Assembly (NCBI RefSeq): GCF_035917455.1
Contig: NZ_CP109078.1
Location: forward strand, 2,604,001 to 2,668,000
Length of the DNA stretch: 64,000 nt
DNA from: Micromonospora sp. NBC_01796
Lineage (GTDB): Bacteria > Actinomycetota > Actinomycetes > Mycobacteriales > Micromonosporaceae
Reading direction: 5' to 3'
In this document: piece after piece, positions 8,479 through 19,505 of the stretch
Position numbering within the stretch: the stretch's first letter is position 1
Layout of the letters: each line of letters opens with the position of its first letter
Made by a program: the position numbers and the translations under genes
The notes under the pieces: generated by a model
What the model was told of the DNA's origin: nothing
What the model saw: only the letters and a program-made list of their open reading frames with translations
Databases searched by the model: none

Positions 8479-9642
8479 ATGAGCGTCGACGACGGTGACC
8501 GGGATCCGGACGGTTCCGCTCGGCGCAGACGCCTACCGGCGCTGGCGGTCGCGGTGACCGCCGCGCTGGCCCTGCTCTGCTGCACCGGTGGGAGCGGGGT
8601 GTTGCTGCTGTCGGAGTTCCTCGGCAGCTCCGACGACCAGTTGGTGACCACGCTCGGCTGCGGTCAGGACAAGCCGATCGAGATCAAGGACGGTCTGCCG
8701 ATCGTCGAGCCGTACGACGCGGCACAGATGCGCAACGCGGCGGTCATCATCAACGTCGGGGCGCAGATGCGGGTGCCGCCACGCGGCTGGGTGATCGCGG
8801 TGGCGACCGCGATGCAGGAGTCCCGCCTGAGCAACCTGCCCCACCTCGGCTCGAACAACGACCACGACTCGATCGGCCTGTTCCAGCAGCGGCCCAGCAT
8901 GGGCTGGGGCACACCCGCCCAGCTACAGGACCCCGAGTACACCTCGCGCAAGTTCTACGAGAAGCTGGTGGGCGTCAGCAACTGGCAGAAGAAGCGGCTG
9001 ACCGACGCGGCCCAGCGGGTGCAGCGCAGCGCCTTCCCCGACGCGTACGCCAAACACGAGGCGATCGCGACCCAGATCGTGAACGCCCTCACCAAGGGCG
9101 GGGCCAAGGCTGCCGGCGGCGGACTCCCGGTGAACGGCGCCGACCTGCAGTGCGCGTCCGGGGCGGACATCGCCGCCTCCGGCTGGACGTTGCCGATCCC
9201 CGGCTCGGTCGGCTCCGGTTTCCGTACCGCCGAACGGCCGGCGCACAACGGGGTGGACATCGGGGCGGCGAAGGGCACCGAGATCCACGCCGCGGCCAGT
9301 GGCCGGGTGCTGGTGTCCAGATGCGACCCGGACCGGCGCGGGGTGCACAGCTGTGACGTCGATGGTTACCCGGGCAAGGGCGGGTGCGGCTGGTTCGTCG
9401 ACATCCTGCACGCCAACCAGGTCATCACGCGTTACTGTCACATGGTCAGGAAGCCCATGGTGAGTGTGAACGACATGGTGGAGGCCGGGCAGGTGATCGG
9501 GATCGTCGGGTCGAGCGGAAACTCGTCCGGTCCGCACCTGCACTTCGAGGTGCACTTGAAGGCCGACCGGAGCAGCCGGGGCGCGATCAACCCGGTGCCG
9601 TTCATGCGTGACCGGGGCGCGTCGTTGCAGGGCAAGGGATGA
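8479..9642 (+). CDS. Lysozyme-like plus M23 peptidase cell-wall hydrolase of T4SS-like operon
   Basis: A 387-aa membrane-anchored peptidoglycan hydrolase, the VirB1/TcpG counterpart that opens the wall for a secretion channel. After one TM helix (about residues 20-48) comes a lysozyme/transglycosylase-like domain with AMQESRLSN (probable catalytic Glu114) and DSIGLFQQRPSMGWG. A LytM/M23 zinc endopeptidase domain follows with HNGVD (His256, Asp260) and GPHLHFE (His353, His355), so all metal ligands are present. Four Cys between residues 282 and 320 may form disulfides. This pairing of domains is common next to conjugation genes in actinobacteria. The ATG at 8479 has GGGGTGA upstream. Confidence 0.88.
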   Translation: MSVDDGDRDPDGSARRRRLPALAVAVTAALALLCCTGGSGVLLLSEFLGSSDDQLVTTLGCGQDKPIEIKDGLPIVEPYDAAQMRNAAVIINVGAQMRVPPRGWVIAVATAMQESRLSNLPHLGSNNDHDSIGLFQQRPSMGWGTPAQLQDPEYTSRKFYEKLVGVSNWQKKRLTDAAQRVQRSAFPDAYAKHEAIATQIVNALTKGGAKAAGGGLPVNGADLQCASGADIAASGWTLPIPGSVGSGFRTAERPAHNGVDIGAAKGTEIHAAASGRVLVSRCDPDRRGVHSCDVDGYPGKGGCGWFVDILHANQVITRYCHMVRKPMVSVNDMVEAGQVIGIVGSSGNSSGPHLHFEVHLKADRSSRGAINPVPFMRDRGASLQGKG

Positions 9643-9679
9643 GGCTGGTCCGCATCGGCACCACGTACGGAGCCCGGCC

Positions 9680-10297
9680 GTGACCGGCGATGCCCTGCCG
9701 GACCCGTTCGCCGATCAGCCGGACTGGGCCCCGCGTCCGCCCCGACCGGTGGCGCTCACCCCCTCCGGGGAGCAGCTCGACCTGCGCGGCCGACGGGTCC
9801 TGGTCGGGCTTCCCGGACTTGGTTGGCGGGCCGACCTGCGCTCCGACGAGCGGGTGGTGCAGGGCAGCCGGACCTACGTGCCAGTGATCGCCGAGCAGGA
9901 GTGGTACCGGGCGGAATCCGAGCAGGTCGAGGTCTTCGCCCCGCTGGTGCCGGCCGACCGGGTCTGGGTGGAGACCCTGGGCGAGCCGGCCGCGCCGGAT
10001 TTCGGCGTACGGATCACGGCGTCGGACGTACTGTCCCGGTTGGTGTCGCTGGATCGGCCGGCGCACCGGCCCCCACTGCCGGTGGTGGACGCGGACTCGG
10101 TTGCCGGTCGGCGGGTGGTGCACGTGGCGGACACCGTCGAGCGGCGTGACCTCCGCGCGGTCACCGAGGTCTACACCAGCAACGACGGGGACATCTGCGT
10201 ACGGGTCACGCCCGAGTTGGACTGGTACCGGTGGGCCTGGAGCGGGCAGCCGCCCACCACTTTGGAGATTCCGGTACATCTGCTCTGGATCGAGTGA
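9680..10297 (+). CDS. Hypothetical cytoplasmic protein closing the T4SS-like operon
   Basis: A 205-aa soluble protein I do not recognise. It has no signal peptide or TM helix. It contains a Pro-rich beginning and repeated beta-rich segments such as TYVPVIAEQEWYRAE and DICVRVTPELDWYRWAW, which look like two related Trp/Tyr-containing units. GTG 9680 was chosen because GGAG lies seven bases upstream and the codon pattern degrades before it. It follows the cell-wall hydrolase by 37 bp on the same strand and faces a minus-strand gene 15 bp beyond its stop, so it is probably the last gene of the operon. Confidence 0.7.
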   Translation: MTGDALPDPFADQPDWAPRPPRPVALTPSGEQLDLRGRRVLVGLPGLGWRADLRSDERVVQGSRTYVPVIAEQEWYRAESEQVEVFAPLVPADRVWVETLGEPAAPDFGVRITASDVLSRLVSLDRPAHRPPLPVVDADSVAGRRVVHVADTVERRDLRAVTEVYTSNDGDICVRVTPELDWYRWAWSGQPPTTLEIPVHLLWIE

Positions 10298-10312
10298 CAC
10301 CCGGTCCGACGG

Positions 10313-10879
10313 TCACTTGACCTGCGTCGCCTCGCACACCCGCCACTTGCCATCACGCTCGGTGACGAACCGCCAGGACTGCCGGCCACTCTGGGTCAGG
10401 TTGTTGACCCTGCTGGAGATGACCAGGTCGACCAGGACCTCCGCGGTGTCGCCCTGCTCGGCCGCCTTCAGCTCGCCCCACTTCACCCGGATGGTGGTCT
10501 GGAACCGCTCCTCGCGTGCGACCAGGTCGGCCCGCAGCGCCGCCAGCTCGGCCATCTTGGACGTGTCGTCGCAGGCCAGCTCCTTGGCCCGTACGTCGTT
10601 GCGGTCCGCCATGTACGCCTGGAGGTAGTTGTTGACCGTGATGTCCGGCGCGCTCTGGTCGGGTGCGGTGTAGCGGTCGTAGACGACGTACCCGATGGCC
10701 ACCCCGGCCGCACCGAGCACCGCGAGCGTCCCGGCGATCACGGCCAGGATCAGGCGCAGCCGGCGCCGTTTCGGCGCGGGTGGAGTCGCGACCGGATCGG
10801 GAGCGTCCTGACCCGGTCGGGTGCGTTGCGCCGGGACCCGCGACACCTGGGAACCGGCGGGGGGTTGCACTGACTCCAC
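10313..10879 (-). CDS. Single-TM protein with NTF2-like extracytoplasmic domain
   Basis: A 188-aa protein. Residues 1-42 are polar and basic (Pro/Arg-rich), one TM helix spans about 43-66, and the outer domain (TVNNYLQAYMADRNDVRAKELACDD to DGKWRVCEATQV) has the look of DUF4878/Mce-associated NTF2-like folds, with two Cys likely bonded (ELACDD and WRVCEA). It is convergent with the T4SS-like operon and divergent from the FtsK-like gene. A role in the neighbouring machine is possible because its fold resembles the VirB8-like gene, but its opposite orientation argues for separate control. Confidence 0.7.
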   Translation of the reverse strand: MESVQPPAGSQVSRVPAQRTRPGQDAPDPVATPPAPKRRRLRLILAVIAGTLAVLGAAGVAIGYVVYDRYTAPDQSAPDITVNNYLQAYMADRNDVRAKELACDDTSKMAELAALRADLVAREERFQTTIRVKWGELKAAEQGDTAEVLVDLVISSRVNNLTQSGRQSWRFVTERDGKWRVCEATQVK

Positions 10880-11088
10880 ACCCCGAGGCTATCGGTTGCC
10901 GAGTCTCCACCCAATGGGCGAGAAGCACAGGTTGATAACTCAATGGCAGCAAAACATGACGATATGCAGTTGATGCGACAAGCTCCCCATCGGAGCGCCG
11001 CTGCGCGTCCACGATGATCCGCTCCGGCTGGGATAACGTCTGCACCCAGAAGAGGTACCCGCCCCGGGTGACCCGCCACGAGTGAGAG

Positions 11089-13854
11089 GTGGAGGGGGTG
11101 ACCCAACTGAAGACGCGGAACAGTCAGGCCGCCGCGCTGCACCGGCAGGCAGCGGCTACCGCCGTGGCCGCCGCCGCCACGCTGGACGCCACCCAACCGG
11201 CCGCCGCCGACCAGCGCGAACAGCACGAGCTAGCCGAGCGGCTGCGGGCCGCCGCAGCCACCCTGGTGCCCGGCTGGCTGGGCGCACCGCTGGGCGCCCA
11301 GTCGGCGGACACCCCGCTGGGCGGGCCGGGGCTACCCGAGTTCGTCCGGATCGGCACCGCGCAGCCCCTCGACGACGCCCGGTTCCCGGCGATCGTCCCG
11401 CTCCTCGGCACCGGCCACCTGACCATCGACGCCGACACCCGCGATCCTCGGGTCGCCGGCCTGGTCCGCGCGGTCCTGCTCCGGTTGCTCGCCGCCGCCC
11501 CCGCCGGGTCGCTGCTCGTACGCGGGGTCGACGCGGCCACCGCCGGGCAGGTGTTCGCCCCGTTCGCACCACTGGCCGACGCCGGACTGATGCCACCCCC
11601 GGCAACCGACCGGACCAGCCTGCGGGCCATCCTCGCCGAGGCCGAGCAGTGGGTACGCCCGACCCGCCCGAACGCCACCCGGCACCACCGGCACGAGCGC
11701 ACCCTGCTGCTGGTGATCGCCTCCCTGCCCGAGCTGACCGAGGCCGCCGACCTCGTACGCATCGGCGCCCTCGCCCAGCACGGTCCCGGCGCCGGGCTGC
11801 ACCTGATCATCGCCGGCTGGCCCCCGCCACCGCTGACCGCGGAGACCACCCAGCCGCCCCTGCCGGACAGCACGATGATCGCCCTGAGGAACCCGTACGC
11901 CCTGGTGGGAGATCCGCCCGGCGCCTCGTTCGGCAATCCCGCCCCGCACCTGCCGTCGACCGGCCTCAACTCACCCGTCTTCCTCGACGAGGACCCGCCG
12001 GCCCAACTCTTCCACCGGGTCTGCCGGGAGCTGACCGCGCAGGTCAGCGCGAACTCGCGACCCCGGTTGGCCGAACTCCTGCCGGACGGGGCGGAGGCGC
12101 TGTGGGAGTCCGACCCGGCCGACGGGTTGGTGACCACGGTCGGCCGCGACGGGGAGATCCCGGTGACCGTACGGTTCAACGACCTCACCCCGCACTGGCT
12201 GGTCAGCGGGCGGCCCGGAGCCGGCAAGTCGGCGTTCCTGGTCAACGTGCTCTACGGCCTCTGCGCCCGGTACTCCCCCGACGACCTGGCGCTCTACCTG
12301 GTCGACTTCGCCGACGGTTCGTCGTTCAAGGAGGTCCTGCCGGCCGGCTCCGACCCGTCCTGGCTCCCGCACGCCCGCGCGATCGGGATGGCGGCCGACC
12401 GGGCGTACGGGGTGGCCGTCCTCGAGGAACTCGACGCGGAAGTGAACCGGCGGGCGGCGCTGGCCGAGGCGGCCGGGGTCACCCGCTTCGCCGACCTGCG
12501 CGCCCGGCACCCGATGCCCCGGATCGTCTGCCTCCTGGACGGATTCCGCCACCTGATCGACGCCGACGACGATGACGGCACCGGCGACGAGCGCACCGAC
12601 GGCGGCAGCGCCGAGTCCACCGTCCGGGACCCGGATCCGCTCGCCGCCGAGGCGTCGGGACTGCTGGAGTCGCTGGCCCGGCGCAGCCGCCCGTACGGCG
12701 TCCACCTGGTCCTGGTCAACCGGGCGGTGTCCGAACCCGGGTACGGCCAGCGTGACTCCGTCTACGGGCAGTTCCCGGTCCGGGTCGCCCTCCCCGGTGG
12801 CGGCGAGGTCCTGGAGCCGAACAACGACGCGGCGGCCGGTCTGCCGATGGGCAGTGCGGTGGTGAACACCGCCGGTGGCCTGGGCGGGCCGCGCGGGGCG
12901 ACCAGGGGGCACGAGCGGGTGGTCCAGTTCCCCGACCCGCAGGCCGACCCGTACGCGCTCGGCACGCTGCGCCGCCGGCTCTGGCAGGCCCGCCCGGAGC
13001 ACGCCGTACCGCCGACGGTCTTCGCCGGTCATGCCGCGCAGTACCTGGACGACGATCCGGCCTACCGAGCCGCGTACGAGGGTCTGGGGGACCATCCGGC
13101 GGCGTTGGTCGGGCGGGTGGTCGGCCCGGCGCTCGACACCGCCACGATCCCGTTCGACAAGGCGCCCGGTCGGCACCTGGTGATCCTCGGGCCGGGCCCG
13201 GTCGGCGCGGACGTGCTCGACGCAGCGGCCCGCAGTCTGGCCGCGCACCACCCCTCCGGCACCGCGCGGTTCGTGATCGCGTCGCTGGTGCCGGCGGGGA
13301 CCGGACCGGCCGATCGGCTCGCCGCCGACCTGGCCGAACGGCACGTGGTGGCGACGGTCGACGCCGCCGAGTTGGCGCACGAGTTCGAGCGGGAGGAGCC
13401 CGGTTACCTGGTGGTCTTCGGCCTGGACGGACTCGACCCGGAGATCCTGCCCGGCGACCGGCTCACCGGGCTGCTGGACGCCGGACCGGCTCGGGGCGTA
13501 CACCTGCTGGCCTGGGCCCAGCGGCCCGGCCGCCTCGCCGCGCTGCTCGCCGCCACGCCCGCTGCCACCACTACCGCCGGGGTGGCCGGTGCCGCCGCTG
13601 CCGCACCCGGTGCCGCCGCCGCACCCGGTGCCGCCGCCGCCGCAGCCGGTGCCGCCGACGCACCCGGTGTCGAGACGGCCGTCACCGCCGCGGTGAGCGA
13701 TCTGGTTCTGCTGGACCTGCCGGCGGCGGAGGTCGCCGCGTTGACCGGTCGGCCGGTCCGCCCACCCCGGCCCGGCCGGGCGCTGTGGCACGACCGGCTC
13801 GCCGACCGGACCACGGTCATCGTGCCGTTCGCCCGTCCGGAGGAGGTCCGATGA
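11089..13854 (+). CDS. FtsK/SpoIIIE-type ATPase, candidate coupling or export motor
   Basis: A 921-aa protein with a helical N-terminal region (residues 1-60), a beta/alpha domain, and an FtsK-type RecA motor with Walker A SGRPGAGKSAFL (about residue 370), YLVDFADGSSFKEV and Walker B RIVCLLDGFRHL. A second ATPase-like half from about residue 690 has VILGPGPVGADVLD, where no GK[ST] P-loop remains. Residues of about 820-865 form an Ala/Pro-rich repeat (APGAAAAPGAAAA). Such motors move DNA (TraB, TcpA) or proteins (EccC). Downstream of a VirB4-like operon it could be the coupling ATPase. GTG 11089 is given; GTG 11098 is also possible. The following gene overlaps by ATGA. Confidence 0.75.
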   Translation: MEGVTQLKTRNSQAAALHRQAAATAVAAAATLDATQPAAADQREQHELAERLRAAAATLVPGWLGAPLGAQSADTPLGGPGLPEFVRIGTAQPLDDARFPAIVPLLGTGHLTIDADTRDPRVAGLVRAVLLRLLAAAPAGSLLVRGVDAATAGQVFAPFAPLADAGLMPPPATDRTSLRAILAEAEQWVRPTRPNATRHHRHERTLLLVIASLPELTEAADLVRIGALAQHGPGAGLHLIIAGWPPPPLTAETTQPPLPDSTMIALRNPYALVGDPPGASFGNPAPHLPSTGLNSPVFLDEDPPAQLFHRVCRELTAQVSANSRPRLAELLPDGAEALWESDPADGLVTTVGRDGEIPVTVRFNDLTPHWLVSGRPGAGKSAFLVNVLYGLCARYSPDDLALYLVDFADGSSFKEVLPAGSDPSWLPHARAIGMAADRAYGVAVLEELDAEVNRRAALAEAAGVTRFADLRARHPMPRIVCLLDGFRHLIDADDDDGTGDERTDGGSAESTVRDPDPLAAEASGLLESLARRSRPYGVHLVLVNRAVSEPGYGQRDSVYGQFPVRVALPGGGEVLEPNNDAAAGLPMGSAVVNTAGGLGGPRGATRGHERVVQFPDPQADPYALGTLRRRLWQARPEHAVPPTVFAGHAAQYLDDDPAYRAAYEGLGDHPAALVGRVVGPALDTATIPFDKAPGRHLVILGPGPVGADVLDAAARSLAAHHPSGTARFVIASLVPAGTGPADRLAADLAERHVVATVDAAELAHEFEREEPGYLVVFGLDGLDPEILPGDRLTGLLDAGPARGVHLLAWAQRPGRLAALLAATPAATTTAGVAGAAAAAPGAAAAPGAAAAAAGAADAPGVETAVTAAVSDLVLLDLPAAEVAALTGRPVRPPRPGRALWHDRLADRTTVIVPFARPEEVR

Positions 13855-14312
13855 ACGCCTGGGAGGAGTACCTGTCCGCCGCCCGGCGCCTCGACGCGGT
13901 CCGCCGGGGCGCGGCGACCGCGGCCGGCGAGCAGGCGGAGGCGGTCCAGGACGCCCGGGAGGAACTGACCGCCGTACGGGCCCGGCTGGTCCCGCAGCAG
14001 GCCCGGTTGCGGGCGCTGGGCGTACCCGAACCCGAACTGGTGCCGGCGCCGGCCGAGGTGGCCGCGGCGAGCCAGGCGATGGCGGCCGGACCGGCGGCGG
14101 TGCTGGCCGGGCTGCGTCAGGCCCGGGGTACGGCGGACGTCGCCGACGTGATGGTCACCGCGACCCGGGTCCCGCCGTCGACGGGTGGCCGGAGTCACCG
14201 GCGCCGGACCTGGGTGCACGGGCTGGTGGTGTACGGGCCGTTCGCCCTGGCGGTGCTGGTGCTGGTGAGCTGCCTGGGGGCCGGGGCGTACGCCCTGTTC
14301 GGCTCCGGCTAG
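13851..14312 (+). CDS. Coiled-coil protein with C-terminal TM anchor, partner of the FtsK-like ATPase
   Basis: A 153-aa protein with an Ala/Glu/Arg-rich helical region (about residues 10-60, heptad-like: [19 protein letters not shown]), a middle segment and one C-terminal TM helix (about 127-150) after [10 protein letters not shown]. That is tail-anchored topology with the helix facing the cytoplasm. ATG 13851 overlaps the FtsK-like stop (ATGA) and has GGAGGAGG upstream, so the two products are made together and probably interact. Its TAG overlaps the folE stop on the other strand by four bases (CTAG). The family is unknown to me. Confidence 0.72.
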   Translation: MNAWEEYLSAARRLDAVRRGAATAAGEQAEAVQDAREELTAVRARLVPQQARLRALGVPEPELVPAPAEVAAASQAMAAGPAAVLAGLRQARGTADVADVMVTATRVPPSTGGRSHRRRTWVHGLVVYGPFALAVLVLVSCLGAGAYALFGSG

Positions 14313-14986
14313 GAGTGCATGATCAGGGCCATCGCCTCGGCGCGTGACTTCGAGTCCCGCTGGAGCGAGCCCCGTACGGCCGAGGTGATGGTCTTGGCGC
14401 CGGACTTCTGGATGCCCCGCATCGCCATGCACATGTGCTCGCACTCGAGCACCACGACCACACCGCGCGGTTGCAGCTTCTCGGTGAGCAGGTCGGCGAT
14501 CTGGGTCGTCAACCGTTCCTGCACCTGCGGGCGCCGGGCGAAGACCTCGACCAGCCGGGCGAGCTTGGACAGCCCGGTTATCCGGCCGCTCGCGCCGGGG
14601 ATGTAGCCGATGTGGGCCAGCCCCCGGAACGGCAGCAGGTGGTGCTCGCAGAGGCTCATCACGTCGATGTCGCGGACCAGCACCAGCTCGCTGTGGTTGG
14701 CCTCGAAGGTGGTACGGAGCACCTGGGCCGGGTCCACCCGCAGGCCGGCGAAGAGTTCCGCGTACGCCCGCGCTACCCGGGCGGGGGTCTTCACCAGCCC
14801 GTCCCGGTCGGGATCCTCGCCGACCGCGATGAGGATCTCGCGTACGGCCTTCTCGATCCGGGCCAGGTCGACCGCCTGCTCCACCGGTGTCCCGGTCAGC
14901 TTGCCGTCTACCAGCCGGGCGGCGAGGTAGTCGAGGGTGTCGTCGCCATCGGGCTCGGTGGACGAGGCGTCGTGCACCTCGTCCAC
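14309..14986 (-). CDS. folE: GTP cyclohydrolase I FolE
   Basis: Converts GTP to 7,8-dihydroneopterin triphosphate, the first step of folate synthesis, in the cytoplasm. The 225-aa product has the family signatures [13 protein letters not shown] (zinc ligands Cys and His), [33 protein letters not shown] and [12 protein letters not shown] with the third zinc ligand. The GTG start (14986) is 20 bp after the ftsH stop, so it is transcribed with ftsH. The rest of the pathway (folP, folB) is 13 kb downstream, beyond the inserted plus-strand block. Confidence 0.96.
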   Translation of the reverse strand: MDEVHDASSTEPDGDDTLDYLAARLVDGKLTGTPVEQAVDLARIEKAVREILIAVGEDPDRDGLVKTPARVARAYAELFAGLRVDPAQVLRTTFEANHSELVLVRDIDVMSLCEHHLLPFRGLAHIGYIPGASGRITGLSKLARLVEVFARRPQVQERLTTQIADLLTEKLQPRGVVVVLECEHMCMAMRGIQKSGAKTITSAVRGSLQRDSKSRAEAMALIMHS

Positions 14987-15006
14987 CGGGCCGGCGATGT
15001 CACTGC

Positions 15007-17031
<2,025 letters not shown>

Positions 17032-17517
17032 ACTGTTGTCGAGCGCCGCGGCGCCCGGACCCTCCTGATCGACGTCCTGACCGTCTGGCTTGGCTTGTCG
17101 CCGCGGTAGCGGCGGCCGGGGCCGCCTTGCGGGCCGGCCTCGACCTCGACGCGAATATCTCGCCGGGGTGATTCGACGGTACACCGTGACCGCGAGGAGT
17201 GAGCTTGCGAGCCCCGCAGTCGCGATCCGGTGCCGCTCCGTGAGCGCTGGAGGAAACCCTCCGGGGACGCCCGCGGCTCGCCCGTCGTGCCAGCGTGACG
17301 GCGGATTCGCGCCCGGTTCCCGACCTGTCCGGTCTAACAGGGCGGAAAGACCCGGCGCGGAAATACATCCGCGCCACCACGCATACCGTAGCCGGTGATA
17401 CTGAGAGCGCGCTGTACGTCCGCTCGATATTTCCTTACGCCAATGCCCAGGATCGGCCCCCGGGGGCACCTGAGAGCGGGGCAAACCGGTCTCGATCGGG
17501 CCGGCGGAGCGCCCGGA
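17032..17517. promoter_or_regulatory. ftsH upstream region, no gene seen
   Basis: A 486-bp stretch between the hpt stop and the ftsH start. The frame of ftsH stays open through it, but codon composition is not that of a gene, and none of the alternative frames looks protein-like. It should contain the ftsH promoter and any hpt terminator. I saw no clear hairpin-plus-T tract and no confident -35/-10 pair. Confidence 0.35.
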
Positions 17518-18093
17518 TCAGGCGCGGGCGTAGACCTCGGGCTTGAGCACCCCGACGAAGGGCAGCTCCCGGTAGCGCTCACCGAAGTCGAGGCCGTACC
17601 CGACGACGAACTCGCTCGGGATGTCGAAGCCGACGTACTTGACCGGGACCGTGACCTTGATCGCGTCCGGCTTGCGGAACAGGGCGACCACCTCGACGCT
17701 CGCCGCCGAGCGGGACTCGAGGTAGCGCAGCAGCCAGGAGAGGGTCAGGCCCGAGTCGACGATGTCCTCGACCACCATGACGTGCCGACCGGCGATGTCC
17801 CGGTCCAGGTCCTTCAGGATGCGGACCACGCCGGAGGAGGTGGTGCCCTGGCCGTACGAGGAGACGGCCATGAACTCCAGCTCGGCCGGGGGGCCGTGCC
17901 GACCCAGCGCCCGCGCGAAGTCGGCCATGAACATGACCGCACCCTTCAACACGCACACCAGCAGCAGCCCGTCGGTCACCGAGGCGTAGTCGACCGCAAC
18001 CTGCTTGGCCAGTTCCTCGGTCTTCTCGCGGATCTGCTCCTCGGTGATGATCACGTGGTCGATGTCGGCGTCGTACCAGGAGCCATCAGCCAT
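17518..18093 (-). CDS. hpt: Hypoxanthine phosphoribosyltransferase Hpt
   Basis: Purine salvage enzyme that transfers phosphoribose from PRPP to hypoxanthine or guanine. The 191-aa product has the PRPP-binding motif [14 protein letters not shown] (about residues 107-120), the [20 protein letters not shown] segment, [14 protein letters not shown], and the purine-contact [22 protein letters not shown] 18093 ([10 protein letters not shown]) gives the usual length. In actinomycetes hpt normally sits between tilS and ftsH; here tilS is about 3 kb away because other genes intervene. Confidence 0.96.
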   Translation of the reverse strand: MADGSWYDADIDHVIITEEQIREKTEELAKQVAVDYASVTDGLLLVCVLKGAVMFMADFARALGRHGPPAELEFMAVSSYGQGTTSSGVVRILKDLDRDIAGRHVMVVEDIVDSGLTLSWLLRYLESRSAASVEVVALFRKPDAIKVTVPVKYVGFDIPSEFVVGYGLDFGERYRELPFVGVLKPEVYARA

Positions 18094-18191
18094 GCACCTA
18101 GCCTGCCGTACGCCGGTAACGGCCTGTCGCCGGGGCGGCCAGTTCGTGACGTGACCACCCCGGCGGGGATCCGGCGCATCGGACAGACCGG

Positions 18192-18335
18192 TCAGTAGGG
18201 GCGGGAACGCCACCCGAGGCCGGCGTCGGCCGGCTCCCGGGGCGCCCACTCGCGGGACTCGTGGGTGTCGGCGGTCAGCCCGAACACCGAGGCGAGGGCG
18301 ATGACCAACAGGAACAGTGGGACGAGGATTTCCAT
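18192..18335 (-). CDS. 47-aa single-TM small protein
   Basis: Short frame starting at ATG 18335. A hydrophobic helix [19 protein letters not shown] fills the first 19-20 residues, followed by a polar tail with THESREWAP and a C-terminal RSRPY. AAAGG lies about a dozen bases upstream of the ATG. It is divergent from the GlxA-type regulator and lies 98 bp upstream of hpt. Small single-helix proteins of this layout occur widely in actinobacteria without assigned function. I cannot name it, but the clear membrane helix and dense coding composition support a real gene. Confidence 0.55.
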   Translation of the reverse strand: MEILVPLFLLVIALASVFGLTADTHESREWAPREPADAGLGWRSRPY

Positions 18336-18429
18336 GGCGGCGTGGACCTTTCGGAGAGTCTCGGTTGGTTCGCCGCCGGTGCGCACCGGACGTCCTGTTC
18401 AGTTTCCGCCGGGCGCGAACACCCGGACA

Positions 18430-18466
18430 GTGGCAGAAATGACAGACATCCTCGATTTCCTGCCAC
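18430..18466. promoter_or_regulatory. Inverted repeat upstream of the GlxA-type regulator (candidate operator)
   Basis: The arms GTGGCAGAAAT (18430-18440) and ATTTCCTGCCAC (18455-18466) are complementary apart from one inserted base. They lie 20-57 bp before the ATG used here for the regulator. Each arm resembles the TGGCnnG-type half-site recognised by AdpA, a DJ-1/AraC regulator of the same superfamily, so autoregulation is plausible. An in-frame ATG at 18439 falls inside the repeat, which is one reason to prefer the later start. Confidence 0.45.
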
Positions 18467-18486
18467 CTCCGGGTTACCCTCGCCAC

Positions 18487-19440
18487 ATGCTGAGCAAAGT
18501 CGCGGTGATCGCCCTCGACCCGGTGGCCGCGTTCGAACTGGGCGTGCTCTGTGAGGTGTTCGGCACCGACCGGAGCGCCGACGGGTTCCCCACCTACCGC
18601 TTCGACGTCTGCTCGGTCGACGGAAAGCCGGTACGCAGCCGCTCCGGGTTCGACGTGGTGCCCCACTCCGACCTCACCCCGACCGAGGACGCCGACCTGG
18701 TCGCCGTCCCGGCGTACGGGGACAGCGCGGGCTTTCCGGAGCCCGTACTGGAGGCGCTGCGGCGGGCACACCGGCGCGGGGCGTACGTGCTCAGCGTCTG
18801 CTCCGGCGCCTTCGTCCTCGGTGCCGCCGGGCTGCTCGACGGCCGCGAGTGCACCACCCACTGGAAGTACGCCGACCAGCTCGCCGAACGCCACCCCCTG
18901 GCCCGGGTCCGGTGCGACGAGCTCTACGTCCAGGACGGCAACCTGCTCACCGGCGCCGGGACCGCCGCCGGTATCGACGCCTGCCTGCACCTGGTACGCC
19001 AGGAACACGGCTCCGCCATCGCCACCAAACTCGCCCGGCGGATGGTCGTACCCCCGCACCGTGACGGCGGTCAGTCCCAGTACATCGAGGCCCCGATCCC
19101 GCGTACGCCGGATGCGCCCACCCTCGAACCGGTGCTCGGGTGGCTGGTGAGCCACCTCGACCAGAACCTGACCGTGGACGAGTTGGCCGCCCGCTCCCAC
19201 ATGGCACCGCGTACGTTCGCCCGGCGGTTCCGGGCCGAGACCGGCACCACCCCGCACGACTGGCTCACCAACCAGCGGATCCTGCTCGCCCGGCGGCTGC
19301 TCGAGGAGACCGAACTCGGCGTGGAGGCGGTGGCGACCCGGGCCGGGTTCGGTGACGCCGCCACCCTGCGCCACCACTTCACCCGCCGGGTCGGCACCAC
19401 CCCGCACGCCTACCGCACCCTGTTCCGCGAACGGGTCTGA
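18487..19440 (+). CDS. GlxA/FtrA-type transcriptional regulator (DJ-1/PfpI plus AraC HTH)
   Basis: A 317-aa regulator. The N-terminal DJ-1/PfpI-like domain (residues 1-165) has [20 protein letters not shown] with the nucleophile-elbow Cys and the [10 protein letters not shown] segment. The C-terminal AraC/XylS domain (about 210-317) has two helix-turn-helix units ([21 protein letters not shown] and [22 protein letters not shown]). Such proteins respond to small metabolites and act as activators or repressors. ATG 18487 gives [13 protein letters not shown], a normal beginning; ATG 18439 would add 16 residues. It is inserted, in opposite orientation, in the hpt-tilS interval and may control the adjacent transpeptidase gene, which is inference from proximity. 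Confidence 0.88.
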   Translation: MLSKVAVIALDPVAAFELGVLCEVFGTDRSADGFPTYRFDVCSVDGKPVRSRSGFDVVPHSDLTPTEDADLVAVPAYGDSAGFPEPVLEALRRAHRRGAYVLSVCSGAFVLGAAGLLDGRECTTHWKYADQLAERHPLARVRCDELYVQDGNLLTGAGTAAGIDACLHLVRQEHGSAIATKLARRMVVPPHRDGGQSQYIEAPIPRTPDAPTLEPVLGWLVSHLDQNLTVDELAARSHMAPRTFARRFRAETGTTPHDWLTNQRILLARRLLEETELGVEAVATRAGFGDAATLRHHFTRRVGTTPHAYRTLFRERV

Positions 19441-19505
19441 GGTCGGACCGCCGGGCACAGCGCCGGACCTGACCCGCGCCACGCACAGGCGTCAGGACGA
19501 CCCGG

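Noticed and set aside
5709-8651. A 980-codon open frame on the minus strand across the VirB4- and VirB6-like genes
   Set aside because: It is antisense to strongly coding genes with clear motifs; long antisense frames are an expected by-product of high-GC third positions. Its product is Gly/Arg/His-rich without domains.
13560-13680. GCCGCC-rich tandem sequence considered as a separate DNA repeat element
   Set aside because: It stays in frame with the FtsK-like gene and encodes its Ala/Pro repeat, so it is a coding repeat rather than an independent element.
17032-17484. A 151-residue N-terminal extension of FtsH
   Set aside because: The frame is open, but the sequence is not protein-like, and [13 protein letters not shown] at 17031 is the standard FtsH beginning directly before the first TM helix.
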